64,000 bases of DNA from Ceratothoa steindachneri (taxonomy: Eukaryota; Arthropoda; Malacostraca; Isopoda; Cymothoidae): the NCBI GenBank assembly GCA_963969495.1, contig OZ018329.1:69242160-69306159 (forward strand). The letters run 5' to 3'. The translations under genes and the position numbers were made by a program. Positions within the stretch are counted from its first letter, which is position 1; every line of letters begins with the position of its first letter. The notes below the pieces were generated by a model, which was not told the origin of the DNA, ran no database searches, and saw nothing but the letters and a program-made list of their open reading frames with translations. Of the stretch, positions 10,711-24,489 are shown in pieces.

Positions 10711-12480
10711 TAACTCTATTTAAAGCAATTCGATAATATATTTTAAATGTATACTTTGTAATCTTTTAAAAAAAAATATCTAATTGTTTCGTATAAGAAA
10801 TCTAACGCCAATTTTGACGTCACGTGACGTGAATATACTGACCAATTACAGCGCAACATTCACATGTTCCTAATTTCCGTCTCATTTGTTCCTCGAACAA
10901 AACCTTGTGATTCGTGATTCCGCTGAAACAAGTCTCTTTAAAATATTTACTGGTAAATTTATGTAAATTGTATTCAAGTTTCTAGAACGTAAGTTTTAAT
11001 TTAATTTCTTTTCTAATTACAGTTCCCCTCTTGTATATAAAGTCTATTTACGTGATCTTACTACTTCATAACCTACAAACCCTAAATTACTACATTTTCT
11101 ACAATCCTTCTATTCAAAATCCCTCAAATAAACAAATTCCAATTTAATCATTACCACCAAAACAATAATGTATTTAATTACGAAATCTATTTTAAATTTA
11201 CATTCATAATATTGTTTCATTATTCTCACCTGTTTAATTCCCGTGGACAAATTATCATTTCTTTTATCAAATTATTCTTTCATTTACCAATTTTAGTGTA
11301 TAGTATTTCTCAAACTCCATTAATATTCACGTACATTACATAAATAAATCAAAGTTATATTCGGCATATAATTGTTTTCTATAGTTTTCAATAAATAATA
11401 GAATTTGATTTTTATTATTCGTTTCTTCATTTCTACCTCAGATTTTACCTTAATGATTCGTACGTGTCTATTCATCACTAACTTTATCATTTAAGAGGGG
11501 ATTTTTTTGAGTATTTGAATAATAATTTCATCTTAGTTTTGTTATGACTTATTTTTTTATCAAAGTTATTTTTAATAATTCTTTTATAATACCAAAACTA
11601 AATGGTGAAGTTCAGAAATAAATATAAGTATCGAAATTTTGTGAATTTTTTAAAACCCAAAGAATTACAAATGGTGAAGTTCTGAAAATTTATTTTTATA
11701 TATCTTCTATTCTATAACTCTATTTTTTAGCGAAGTAATATTTTGAAATGGGGGAAATTTAGTTTGAGGTCCTTTTTAAAATTATTATAATTGGCGAAGT
11801 TCAGAAAATTTAATAATTTTTTACCATGGCTGCTTTTTTTTAGATTTTAAATTTTAATCTTAGTAGCGAAGCCATTGCCTGGTCTTTATAGAAAGTTATC
11901 TTCAATCATTCTCATCTTAATATAATTAATAGGAGACTTATTGCGATAGACAATTTAGTTTATTTCAATAACGACCTTGTTAAACAGGCGATCAATGTTA
12001 TCCAAGGGCAGGGTGATGAACACACCGATATAGATATATGATGGTAATGATACAATGCCATCAGCTACAGAAAATTTCTGAAGGCACATTGGTGTGTCGT
12101 ATTTATTGTAACTATGAATATGACACGCTGTGGCTTAAAGGATCCCATGTATGTAAAAGTTGGGTGTTGCCTATAAGAGATTTTACAGCAAATGTTAGCA
12201 GAATGTGCTTCGAGGGCTTCTGCTTTCCATTTGTAACAACATAGACCATGTCGTGTTCAAATGAATTAGACAATCTCTCTACTCTCTAAGGTACTCGTAC
12301 ATGAACCGACACAGTGAATTAGGGATATAGCTCTTTTCAGTGTTCGGTGACCCTACTTGATTGACGTCAATTTTATTAATGTCTGCTCTCAACTGAAACG
12401 CAGCCGTCGTTATGACCTTTTGTTCTTTGGACGATTGTCAAATGTTCAGCTCTGTTTTTATATAATGATTTGTTCTAAAT
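10711..12480. other. AT-rich DNA with a weak degenerate repeat
   Basis: No gene is seen. A motif like 'tggtgaagttc.gaaaattta' or 'gcgaag' recurs between about 11600 and 11870. This suggests a degenerate short repeat. Confidence 0.4.
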
Positions 12481-12489
12481 AATCAATTT

Positions 12490-13250
12490 ACAAATTAACA
12501 GGAGACACAAGGAGTTTTCTGTTGGTGCTTACAATGATATGCAATCATCCTCCCAACTCATTCTCCAGATTTCGCCGTATACTTCTTGGTTGAATTTCTG
12601 ACATCAGTTTCCCCTAAATCCTGCAGATATTTCTTCAGTCTTGACAATAAGTTATCGTCATCACTTCAGGATGGATAAAGATTTCTTTCTTTATAAAATT
12701 GAATAGTTCAGTGAATTCCAGTTTCACGTTTGCAACATAAGCGTCTTCAATATCCTCATCATCTTTCACAAAGATAGTGGCATCCTTGGTATACATACAT
12801 ATAAGAACGATAACAAGCCATGTGATGATGGCAGTTGCATCCCCGATTCTGGCATATGCAGGCAGTTCTGCACATTGGGCTAATGGCTCCATGTTTTTTT
12901 ACCTTTCAAATACTCTGTGACATTTTAGCAGGCTATGTTACTTGCTTCATATACTCTGGAAGGACCTAGGTCTACATCTTGTATCCCGTTTAGGACTCGC
13001 AGTCTTGTCACCTCCAGTTACAGTGCTGCCATTTTGCTTGGTACCACTAGTGTAAGGATCCCTTTCCAATGTGAAAATATGGCAACTATTGTGATGATAG
13101 TAAACTTCGGGACCTTTTCCTCTGGCAAGTCTTTCAGTAATTGAAGGAATAGATCATTGTTTCTTATTTTAGCTCCATTCATCATAGTAGTCCATGATTT
13201 AAAGTTTTCTGTAATTGCATGCTGGCCGACTTTTGAAGAATAGTGCAACT
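12490..13250 (-). pseudogene. N-terminal/central part of a dispersed transposon-type ORF, decayed
   Basis: Minus-strand reading gives LQLLKDLPEEKVPKF, then a segment with AYARIGDATAIITW and DEDIEDAYVANVKLEFTELF. LLSRLKKYLQDLGETDV follows, and after a frame change SIRRNLENELGG and TNRKLLVSPVNL. The last pieces match the 'hTrk..LE.EfG..LHi....kLLVyP..L' region of a multi-copy uncharacterised invertebrate transposon-like protein. The C-terminus of that family is seen at 8970-9640 on the same strand. Frameshifts and stops break it. The family assignment is from memory and is moderate. Confidence 0.45.
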
Positions 13251-13409
13251 CTACTTTTCATTTGAATCAGCCATGGTCCTGTGGTTTATTGAGTCGTGTC
13301 ACTAAGTCATGGGCCAGCAGGCAGGTAGGCTGGCTATTACGTAAGTAGGTATGTATCTAAACAAAATGAAAAATCATTTATTATTCCTACACTTTATTAT
13401 TTATATATA

Positions 13410-14638
13410 CACGGTGTTCGAAGTAAAAGGATCGATATTTAATATCTCCTTTTTTCAGGGAGAAGTTGACGTATAAGTAAACAGTCAATGGCGTTTTTAA
13501 GATGACTGGAAGCCATGTGAATATCGGAAAATAGTTAACTGTTTCATGATGATTCGAGCCGGGTATCAAAGGGGCGACGTTATGACCTCTGCTTAATGCC
13601 GTATGAGCATCATAAAGGCTGTAAGGTGTCCCATGGACAGCTGCAACGGAGGCTACGAAGCCGTGGCCAGAAGAAACGGACAGAACAGGTGCCCTGACTG
13701 CACCCGCAGGCGGGAATTCATCCAGCATCTCCAAAAGAAGGAGATGGTAGACCAGAGCAAGAGAATCTGGGTATTGAGGAGAAAGAGATGGGTGTTTTAG
13801 CCACAACCATCAAGGTGGTCATTTATGAGAAACTTCTCTACCATTCGTAAGGGAGGCACAAGGGACAAATTATGAGAGCCAAGGCCAAGGCGAACAGCAT
13901 GACAGAGGCAAAGAAACTCTTGAACAAGTTGAAGTATCCTGTTGAACAGGGGATAATCTGGTGCTTCTCAGAACTGCTCAAAGAACTAGTAGCACAATAC
14001 TCAGACCAAGAGGTGGCTTGCCTACAATTCATACGACGTTTCACGTATCATGAAAACAAATTTCTTTCAAACTGTGATGGTTTTGTGTTTCTCCAGTAAA
14101 GGTGATCACGTGCTGCCCCAAATATTTGAGCAGGGTCTTAAGTTCAATTCAGACGGTTATGTGGAGCTGCGGGAGACTATGGTCAAACACTAGATGAAGA
14201 AGGTTGCTGCTAGAAGGCCATACCTCCAGAAAGAGTGAGAAGTGATTGTCTGGGGATACCCACGACTTCAACAGCTCAATTTCTGGCCTCTTAATTCCAC
14301 GGATTTTAATCCGATGTATTACTAGATGTAGTGCACGATTGAAATGAGACCAGCCGCTGTGCCTGCAAAATCAAGAACTAGCTAGTGGCAAGATCAAGGA
14401 GTTGTTCGAAGATCTTCCCAGGAATACAGAGAAGAACGCATGCGATAAGATTCTGAGCCGTCTTGAGGCTGCGGTGGAAGCTGAAGGCGGCTACTTTGAG
14501 TAAAATATTATCTCCTAGTCATAATCTACATACATGGTTGATAGTTTTCTTTTAATTTTTAAAATACATTTATTATTGGCTGAACTATTGTAATGTTGCT
14601 CAATTATACAAATCATCAAATTTAGTACAAACACCCTG
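13410..14638 (+). mobile_element. Tc1/mariner-type element with degenerate TIRs and TA flanks
   Basis: The left end CACGGTGTTCGAAGTAAAA matches the reverse complement of the right end, CAGGGTGTTTGTACTAAAT, in most positions. TA lies outside both ends (13408-13409 and 14639-14640). The size of about 1.23 kb fits a single-gene element, and the transposase reading runs left to right inside it. Confidence 0.8.
13600..14503 (+). pseudogene. Transposase of Tc1/mariner type (DD-D/E), decayed
   Basis: The reading contains MGVLATTIKVVIYEKLLYHS, the DNA-binding part, then KAKANSMTEAKKLLNKLKYP and VEQGIIWCFS. The first catalytic Asp region ('FSDEK') is lost at a frame change. Next are RWLAYNSYDVSRIMKTNF, HVLPQIFEQGLKFNSDGYVE, FWPLNSTDFNPMYY (the usual 'WPPNSPDLNPMDYYVWG' site, altered) and a tail ending EAAVEAEGGYFE with TAA at 14501-14503. 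Many stops and at least three frames are involved, so it is inactive. The tail and the FNPM site are typical of a mariner-related lineage widespread in arthropods. Confidence 0.8.
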
Positions 14639-14640
14639 TA

Positions 14641-16320
14641 GATGAGCATTCATTTTCTATACAGTCACACTATGCAAAAATAAAAACAAAGTGAATGCAT
14701 TGCTTCGTATCCCATTAACCTGAAAAAGGTAACTCAGAGCTGAAGTTTATCTTTTGCAAAACATCTAACTATTATAGTTTGCTAGTCATATAATATATCA
14801 AATAACACTTTTTTGAATAACCTTTTTTTTGACCTAATTAGCCAATTTATTTGCATATTGATATTTAAATTATGTAGATAGCATTCTTTCAAATCTTTTA
14901 AGCTATCATTTGCGGCTTTAAGTTGAAATAAAAATATTCTAACACCATTTGTGTTTTCTTATTAAATAAATTTGACAGGAAAGCCGTACCTGTGTTATTA
15001 ACTTTAAGATGCGATAACGACTACTAAGCTACTCATATTTAAGTGCTATAATCACAAATCATGGTCCTGAAATTTAGGATATTTTAAAAATAACACAATA
15101 AGATATACATAATAGAATTTCTGGCACTGAAATTTTAAAAATCGCGCACTGGCTCTAGACTATGTGGCATAGATGGTCATATATACCTTAAACTATAATG
15201 TTATGCTATAATTTACATACTTATATTAATCCTACTTATAAATTAAGGTAAACCAGTTTAATAATAGATAAAAAATGTTGTGGGAAAAAAATAATTTGAT
15301 ACTTTATGTTTCTAAAGTTGTTAAAATTTTGTGATTTATATTTTTTCTTTCTTACTCGTATATACTCGTATGTGAAATTTAAAGAACAACTAAACCAAAA
15401 GTTTTATTCTTCTTACTAAACTTTCGGGCATATTGTGGAGTCATTTTTGACTGTGTTGACGTGCAGGAGTCTACTCCATGAGTCAACTTGATATAGGTTG
15501 AATAAAGTTGGAAGCGAGAAAGAGAGTTTAGAAATTTTATTAGGGACAATCGAAAGAGAGACAGAGAACTGTGTGAATTGTGAAAGTTGCCAAGGTGACT
15601 GGATTGTGTAATATTTTGTTTTGTTTGACTTTGTTGTGTTATTTCTCTGTTTACTCTAATGTTATGTTTTTTTTTCATAGTGTTATGTTACTTATGTATT
15701 TTCAGCGGTCTTCATGTGCTCCATTTCTTTCTTGGTAGATTCTTTTTTTACTTTTTTTTTAAATTTCACGTTGTATTTTAATTCTATACTATTCATTGTT
15801 GACCTAGATTGATCGTATTTCCTTGATTGTTATAATTTGTATGTTAATTTATCTTATTACTTTGGTGTTCTTTTTTCCTCTCATTTAGGTATCTTTTAAT
15901 TAGTAAGATTAGTTCTTGATATAATATTCATCATACTACTCGGGAATTGCTGCTTGGACGTGAAAGCAGCCTCAATTTGCAGTAATCTTAAAATTTCTTG
16001 CCTCTCCTTTGCAACAACATATTGAAGGATGGCAAGTTTGCAATCTCACGCAATCTTTCATCAGAATTTGACACTGATTGCGTTGTTGGTAATTAGTGGG
16101 GAGGCTAAATTTTCTACCATCTGAAATTGATGTATAATTCTGTGCAGTTGTTGATTTCCTCAGTATTCCCTTACTTTATCGTGCTAGTTGTGTCTTTTGA
16201 TTGTTATTTTTAACCCTTATATTTTTGATGATGTCAGTATGAGTTTTTTCTCCCCTTGCTTAATATTGGTTCATGTTTTTCCGTTGATATTGGTATATGT
16301 TTTCTATTTCTCTCACTGTC
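14641..16320. other. No gene seen
   Basis: AT-rich. The longest frame (15379-15678, minus) is low-complexity Ser/Gln/Lys-rich and matches nothing I know. Confidence 0.5.
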
Positions 16321-16329
16321 CTCATTGAT

Positions 16330-16765
16330 AGGAGTTTAGAGGAACGGTTTGCTGACTGTTATAATATTGTCTATATTATCTACGAATTGAAGGTAGGCTG
16401 TTTGGTGGCAGATAGCTTTCGGTGGATCGTAGTGGTATTTCGCATAAAGAAAAGGGGATAAACAACTTTCATGCGATGTACCCTCGATAGCAGGAATGAT
16501 TAAACCCAATGGCTCGTATTTATTATAAAAAGGTGGTCGCTGATATAATTGAAGACGAAATCTTTTGATTTTTTCCAGTAGATAAATTCTAATTAATTTG
16601 TATTTTACTCCGTTCCGCCAAACTATATCAAAACCTAATTTACCTCCATTGAAACCATATTAAGCTTGTGATCAATTCTCTAGGCGTGTGAGTCATCTCG
16701 ATTAGTAAAACTAAGTCTATTTCTGTTTCTTTCGTCTGCCTGAATCCAAACTAATGCTATTATAA
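16330..16765 (-). pseudogene. Fragment of a Jockey-type LINE reverse transcriptase
   Basis: Minus-strand reading gives FGFRQTKETEIDLVLLIE, then NGGKLGFDIVWRNGVKYKL (the usual 'SKAFDkVWh.GL.yKL' site). A diverged hydrophobic stretch follows, then AIEGTSHESCLSPFLYAKY (usual 'G.PQGS.LSP.LY..Y') and QTAYLQFVDNID, where FADD is expected. The catalytic DD reads VDN. The fragment covers only the RT palm, about 430 bp, and several frames must be joined. It is truncated on both sides. Confidence 0.6.
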
Positions 16766-16879
16766 AGGCCAATTTTCTCAATATATTTCGCTCAACGATG
16801 GCATACTATTTTTTCGCGAAAAACTCAATAGCAAAATTAGTATAAAATTAGCCATCTCTCGCCCTCTCTCTCATCGCTA

Positions 16880-18420
16880 CGGATATTTTGAATATTGGAG
16901 GCTTCTGCGTCTCCAAGTCGCCACATCTAACCATAGACGGGTGCGTGATAGCGTCCGTATATGTCTTTTTTCCGATAGACTACGCGAATCTAATGACTCG
17001 GTGTGGGCGCAGGGTTGTTTTGCCTTAAAGGACGCGATCACGCTGGGGGGAGGGAGCCCCTGGTTTTACCCTAGTCTGGGTGTGATTAGTGGAGCGCACG
17101 GACTGCTAGAATCCGAAAAGGCTCGAAAGCTACTGGACTCGTAGGCCGTCGAGGGGACTTGAGAAGCGTATCATGTTTTAAGTCTCACAGAATGGGTCAG
17201 AACCAAGAACTTACACTCTCGAAAAGAGATTCAGTCTACAGCCTGAATGGTCAGGACCTCTTTCTCAAGGAGTTACTTAGGAAGCATGGTGTGACTCTCC
17301 GTGATTCGCACATTTGACAGTACACAAAAAAGACTTATCATGTAATATGGTTGATCAATTGGTGCGGTTTCCAGGGAACACCGACGTTACATGGTTTGAG
17401 AAACGATTTGTATGGCCAAAGCGCTGCCAGTAATAAAACCTCCATGGCGAAGGCATGATTGCTTGACGCAGGGACACTCCGGTATCACATCCACCTCAGG
17501 AGGGGCCTACAAATGACAATCCCTCAATGTTTTAGGGATCTATACCTGGAACTCAACGGGCTCATACCCGTAGCAAACCTCACAGATGCCGCCATGCTGA
17601 TCACCATTGGCAAAGTTTGGAGCTGGCATGCCTGCTCCCAACAAACTCCCCGACCTTGGATCTACGAAACGATGGGATAGGGCTCAGTGGACATCTCCGC
17701 CACTATGCCATCTAGGGGGGATCATCTGTGCCACTTAACCCCATCAGTGGAGGTATAATCAAAGCCGGCCTGACTCTGCTCGCCTGAAAAAGCAAAGAGG
17801 GGCCCGCCACCTGTAGAGAGTCGATCGGAAGCAAATCTAGAAAATAAATTAAGGAGGAAAAACTTTCGTCCTGAACCCTTGGACATAGGAGGAGGGGAAA
17901 CCCCCTCCTTGCTAAGAGAAGCCTGGATAGCCCCGAGTTTTAGGCACAAAGGAGTGGCACCTACCTTTCAGAGGAGTAGCTGCCTGAGGCAGCTCCGAAG
18001 ATGGCAAAGTGAAAATCCCTTTGCCATAAGGAAAATGATCGGACAGGAGCACCCAACCGTTCCAATAAGTGGTTATTTTTCGTTGTCCTATTCGGCACCT
18101 ATTAGGGACAGGTCGCTCTTGGAGACGCAACTCTAGGCACACACAGATCGCAATCTCTCTAAGTTGTATATAAGAATAGTTGAAATAAGAAAAAAACTGC
18201 ATTGAAATTTGATACTATGACCTCCGAATGCCTTGTAAGTTTAAAGAAAAAATTCCCATATGACAAAACGACCGGCCATAATGGGGACTTTGCCCTAAGA
18301 CTTTGGAGTATAGAGGACGATCCGAAACAGCCACTTCCTATGTACAATAGAAGTGAGAATCAGAGTCTGCCACAAGGGACAACCCATACCTAATACACCA
18401 CTAGCTCTTGAGATTTTAGC
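16880..18420 (+). pseudogene. Possible retroviral-type Gag remnant in a GC-richer segment
   Basis: The block has near-balanced base composition inside AT-rich DNA. At 17191 an ATG begins MGQNQELTLSKRD, with a Gly-2 that would fit an N-myristoylated matrix protein. LFLKELLRKHGV follows, then, past a stop near 17316, WCGFQGTPTLHG. Further short frames (17459-17680, 17879-18136, 18202-18393) follow in order without a recognised protease, RT or envelope. The general look is of a matrix domain from an old endogenous retrovirus-like element. No LTR pair, primer site or pol gene supports it, so the call is tentative. Chance resemblance is possible. Confidence 0.25.
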
Positions 18421-21400
18421 TTAGGTATTATGCAGTGACATCAGGCTATATTCTGCCATTGGCCTAATTTATTTTAAGAGGATAAAAGTTTATCAAAGAA
18501 AAATAGATATAAGAGTAAGGAGAGAGATCACCTATTATTATCATACCACGACACTGGACAATGGGCTATGGCTATTGTCTGCGTTTTAGCTGCAGAAGGG
18601 GTGTTATCCTTGGCTGCACCATCCATCTTCATTGGTGAAAAAAATGAAGGGAATATCCGTAGGAGAAAATTGGTGCACTGAGGCAGAGAGAAACGTAACA
18701 GCTTCACTAGTTCCAGCCAAGAGTTCTTATCTCAGTGTGCCAGACCTTCCATATTCGCACTTGGACCGGAAGGGGGTTCCATTCCTCTGGATATTGGGTG
18801 TAACAATCATAAAAAGTAGGAGAAAAATAGTGAGGTGCGATGATACTTACTCCTCTGAGTGTTGGGTCCAGATTTTTGTATATTTTCGTCCTTTACCCGA
18901 GAACGTCGGTGATTTGGTCGATTTTATTGAGTGGAGTCTAATCAGTATTTTTTCTGGTCTATCTATTGTCTTGGAATCTTGCCTCATGGCAAGCGTAGCA
19001 CTATTTTAGATTTCTTTTGCTTCTACTATATCTTGAACTTTGGTTTGTTCACATATAAAAGTGGCTGATTTTCTGTTGTTTTAATTTTCCATGTAGTTGT
19101 TTTCGTCAGGTTCTAAATTTTTGGTCCATAGGTCGTCATAGTTGTGATTATGAATTGGTTTTATACTTTTATTTTCAGGCACTTGGGCATTTTTCTTTTG
19201 AAGATGATGCTTGCTTGTCCAAATACCGTCCAGTTCAGAGTGATTTTTCCTTTTCTAACCATTCTTACTACAGAAGATATAGAATTCAAAGATAGAAATC
19301 AACATTTCGATTATTCTCAAATATCCTGGCTCTGTTTTCCTTTCGACGAACTTCTTTATTTAGTTAATATTATCGTTAAAACAACAATGGCGGATACGCA
19401 GAACATCTTGCGTCTTAATATCTAGTTCTAATGCTTTTTGTGAATCGATATTATTTTTGATATTATGCCTTGGAAAGTTTTCCTTGTATTAATTTCTTTG
19501 ATACCAAAAATTGAGTTCCTGATTCCAAAATCATATAGTTAAAACACCTGATAATGAGTTTACTAGTGTAATGGCTCCCGTTACTATATCGGGCATACCT
19601 GGAGAATCCTCCTGAAGCAGTTCAACGCCTGTATCAAATAGACCAATCTATCAGACCTGTTGGAAATAACCACTTTCTTGGCGTGGAAGGGGAACGTAGC
19701 CAAAGCAGTGGCGAAGAGCCTTAATATCACTATAGTAACCGAGTTCTACATTTGCGTACATTGCTCTTTAATTCCTCAAAATACCTGATATTATTTGTTT
19801 GACTGTGATGCGTTCTTTTATTCAGTTCTTATTATCTTTAATCATATCTAAAGATATTCTAAGTTAGTTATTTGCGTTTCCTACTTAATAAAAAGAAATC
19901 ACGATATGGATGGTTCGAAATAAATCTCGTGATAGTCATAAAGTTTTTTATTTGATTGGTTATGTTATCATTATGCTAAAGTTCTATTCATTTCTATGGC
20001 TAATCTCAAGGTGTGCGCAAATGCTAGCTTGTAAAGTGCACTGAGTTGATCCCTCCACCTGCTTTCACCCAAAGAACGCCATTTCTTTAGTGATCACCAA
20101 TTATATTTTACTGATCCTAATATAGTGAGGCATTCATTTAAGTTTAGCGACGCTTCAGATCCCTGACTCACCCTTCCGGAACGTTTACTCATATTTATGC
20201 ACGTGCTAATTTTCATTCCTCACCAAATATATTACAATCAAGCGGTTTCCAAGCCTTCAATACATTTACATTAATGCCCAAATTAGTGTTTAACATCAAA
20301 GACTTGACGCGTCATTGCACAAAGGCAAGGCGGTACAAAGACCTAAGAGATAAGAACAAAGGGACAGAAAGCAAAGTCTTTAGTCCTTGTAGATAATAAG
20401 GATAAATAAAAAATAGTGCGAAAAAGGATATACAGAATAGGACTCGAGGGTTTGTTACCCTCTTTTCAAGGTTATCTACTTTGCGATCCGTAAAAGTGAA
20501 AGAAAAGGATACAGGAACAATTTCGAGTAATCGTATGACCATCGTTAACCAGCCTTCTACCATTCAATAATATTTGAGCTTCTTAACGTCTTTTTCCTTA
20601 TGGTAATGTTGGTCCTTGTTTTAGGTGAACACACAAAATGAATTTGTGGGCCATAACATTTCTTTTATCTCATTTTTAACAGCAACTGAATTGCTTACGT
20701 GCGAGAAAATGCTATTTTGAAACTGCGAAGAACAAAAAAGAGCGGTGCGAAAAATGGCTTATCGATAAAAGGAAGAGCCAGGAGGCACCAAAAAATCAGA
20801 CATCTATGGGAATTATCATGTTTATCCCATACATCTATTTGCATTCAGAAATAGTCACCTTACAGGTGTCGATGAAGAGATGGGATTTCAGGGCCGCAAT
20901 CTCTCCGGAATAATTTTTAGAATTTTGGAGATTATTGGGCTAGATTTGGCTGTCTGTTACCGCTGTTTCGAAAATATTCTTAAAAGATCAGTTGATTTAG
21001 TTTCTTTATTTAAAAAGATAGTAATAAAATTTTAGTAAAATTATCATATATGTGTCTTTCTTATTGCCTTTTATAAGTTGTTTTAGGAAGAAATTTGTAA
21101 TATTTGAAAAAGAGGGTTATGTAGGAAAAATAGCTAAAAAAAAATAGAATAAAGGGCTTATATTGTGAGGCTAGAAATAGGTAGTGTTTCTTCTTTAAAG
21201 GAAGTTATTACATTAAAGTTTAAAGGCAAATAAGCTCTTTGGAAGCTTGTTTAAGGGAATTGTTTCCTATCGAATCACTGTCTTAGAAACTAATTTTCTC
21301 TTAGTAAACCTTCAACCACTTAGTTTTTACGACCAAATTAAGTAATATCCACCAACCCGCACAAAAGGACCAAAACTACTAGAAAATAATAGACGGAAAA

Positions 21401-24400
21401 ATTCAAAATGGTTTGTAAAGTCGCCGAATAAGAGAGAGTATGAATTTTTGTGTCAAAATTCCTCAAACAAATGAAACTAAACAAAAAGAAAAGAACAGAA
21501 GATTACACCATTATTTAAATATTTTTTTAACATTCCGTAAATACAATATTTATATTAATTATAAGTTGGTATCTTATTTATTTTTATTTATATTATCTCA
21601 TTGTTTATTATACCCGCCAGCGGAGGTAATGTGTACCATAGGAACCTTGCAGTAGCTGTAGTCTGGAAAATTGTGTGCCTTCCAGGCCCCAGTACATGAA
21701 AGAGGATCTGAGGTTATATATCTCCCACACATTTTCACTTTCCCTAGTGTCACCATTTTCATTACAGGCATCTTCTCACAGACTTTTTGTGGAAACTGCC
21801 CTCGTTGGTTAGTACGATTTAAATTTTAACGGCGAAAATGAGTTTATTTCTTGTTAATATTTGTATGGCCTAATATTTTGATTATAAGTATTTATTATAG
21901 TTTTTATTCGCTGATCTTTTTATTTTATTTAGTTGTAATTATCATATATTTACTTTCATTCCCTATATAAATATGTAGATCCATACCGGATATTTTTTCA
22001 ACATCTTTATTGTCTTTAAGTATCATAACTTAATTTTAGATATTGGAAGCAAATTTATAGAATTTAAAAATTTGACTCCATTTTATAATTGAAAATCAAA
22101 TTCCTTCCTTAAGTCTTTGACCATATCCGTAACCTTGAATATACGTAGCAGATTTATGAACTTGACAACTTATATTGAATGGTGTCGACTAGAGATTCAG
22201 GGTGCAACTAAATAGCTATTGCTCTTTCGTTCAGCACTCTCTTGCTGGTTCCACATCTTCCCCTTTCTCGATTCACTTTGAATAAGAACTTGACTCCTTT
22301 ACCTTGTAGCTTCAAATCCCCGACTTTGTTGTCAACTCGAGAGCAGGATTAAACTTCGTTAAAACCCATTCAATAGAGTATAAATGGTCGCGGTATGTTT
22401 TGCATTTTCTCACCTTTCCAGATGAGGTTATGGATGTGAGCGATCCCGTTTTTTAACTGCAAAAGGAGTTATCGTCCTTCGTGGCTCCAAAGGGTTTCAT
22501 TTTAAAACTCCATGATTGACCTAACTAACAAAGATGGCAAAACCTCAGCCTTGGGGGCCATAAACTAACAACCTTTCTCGTTCAGCTTCGGGATGATTCC
22601 GTTCCCGACTTTTTAGCGGCAAGGCTGCGTCAGGCTTCGCTCATCCGAATTACAATACAAATCACTCACATTCTAGAAGGCCTATCGAAGATTCAACTTT
22701 TAGAAAGAATGGCGGACACGAAATACTGTATAATAGCTCTTGATGTGCTGGGTGGCCAGGAATTTGTCGCCGCAGCCACGGACCCAATTCTCATCCGGTT
22801 ATTTCCGGTAGGGGATTATTAAAAAAAAAATCGATCTTGCTCCTCATCTAGCCATTTATTTTCCGTCTTGTGCCTGTTCCAGCTACTCGGCGCGCTATGG
22901 CTACTCCCTTAGCAACGATTAAAGGTACTCGTCATTATTATAATGGCAGTAGTACCATTTTCTATCCGAAGAATAAGCCAGTCGCTGCCTATCGAATTGT
23001 GGCTTCCACTCTGCAGAAAGTTATTAAGCTCTTCTCCTAACTCCTCTTTGGGGTTGCCCCTGTCAAGCATCTCGTGTAGATCCAGGCCAAGTTCGCTTCC
23101 CAAGAATCACCATGGATCAAACTGATGTCTCTTACTACACTGCATGTGCAAGACTCACTACTGATAGCTCTACTGGTCTTAAGTTTTCATAGAACCCAAC
23201 TTCACAACAGAAACCTGCCCAAAACTACAGGAACATGAGCTCGAGTTTCACGCCATTCAGGTCTGACCAAAATCAACACGAATATCCTAATCCTGTCCCA
23301 CGGGAACTAAGAGCTTCGACTCTACTGCGCGTTCTCGCAACCACCTCCAGCCGCGTTTCGCAGGAGTCGCAGAACGGTGGCTTCATCGAAACTTTTGTGC
23401 TCTTGTTTGAAGCCGGTGGTATTTTCCAGGCGCTGTGGCTGGCTTGATGGCAGGGCCGGTTTCAATATGCCACGCGATACCCAAGAATACGCCAAAATGC
23501 TTCATTTAAACACTGTTTTTTTAATCTATACCAACTCACAGAGCGTAACTATCTCCTAGAGACCCTGAAATCTCCAAATTTCTTGGTTTGCATTCTACGT
23601 GACGCCATAGCTCCTCTGAACTCATCTATCTTTTACATATCTATCCACATATACATCAAACAGTTGGTATAAATACTCAACGCTTCTAGTCAATTAGTTA
23701 AAACATGCCTTCACTTTAAATGGCATGGGAACACTGATCTTTATTTAATTAAAGCTATTGGTTTAAAAATTCAGTTAAGAAATGATTCCAAGGACCAGAA
23801 GTGATCCAATAAACGAGGAGAAACAAGGGAAATTTCTTTATTAGTGATGCGTAAATCGTAAAATTTAAAATCAATGCCGGATTCAATGAATACCATTAAA
23901 TTAAAAGGATCCCCCACTCCCGGTCGCCCAATAATAAATAACTGGGAACCTTAATAACTTCCCTTTGTCCTCGTGCCAAGTGACTTATGAAAATAACGGT
24001 GATTATATTAATCTAAGATAAGAGGGTGTTAAAATTAACCGAAATTTACGAGTTTCAATTTCATTTTTTTCTTTGAATTTTCTATTAGACTAAATTCGAT
24101 TCAATTTCCTTTATTTAACTTCCTTTCATCTACGAGTAAGAACCTTCTTATCTTATTGAGTCTCCTTTGCTTTTGCTGTAATATGACTTCCTAATTTCAG
24201 ATAGGATCTAAGGATAATAATAAGAACAAGCAATTGTAATCATGATGATTAATTAATAATGATGAGTATTTATCGGATTAATCTGTTGAATAACCTTTAT
24301 ACATTCAAAGTTTTAGTTGCAAGTAAATAATGGATATTTTATCTGCTGAGTAGCCGTTTTAAACGATTTCATATCCCTACTAACAAATTTTAGACCATAA

Positions 24401-24480
24401 TATCTTTTGTTCCTACTTCTGCCAACACACCCAGATAGGTTGAAAGTGTGGTAGTGGCAAATACTTGAGATTCTTTGACG
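18421..24480. other. Long stretch with no recognised gene
   Basis: Mostly AT-rich. The open frame at 18632-19009 (plus, 125 codons) and those at 22909-23103 and 23235-23447 show no family motif. A somewhat GC-richer piece at 22360-23460 could be an unrecognised repeat. It may be intron or intergenic DNA. Confidence 0.45.
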
Positions 24481-24489
24481 ACACTTTCC

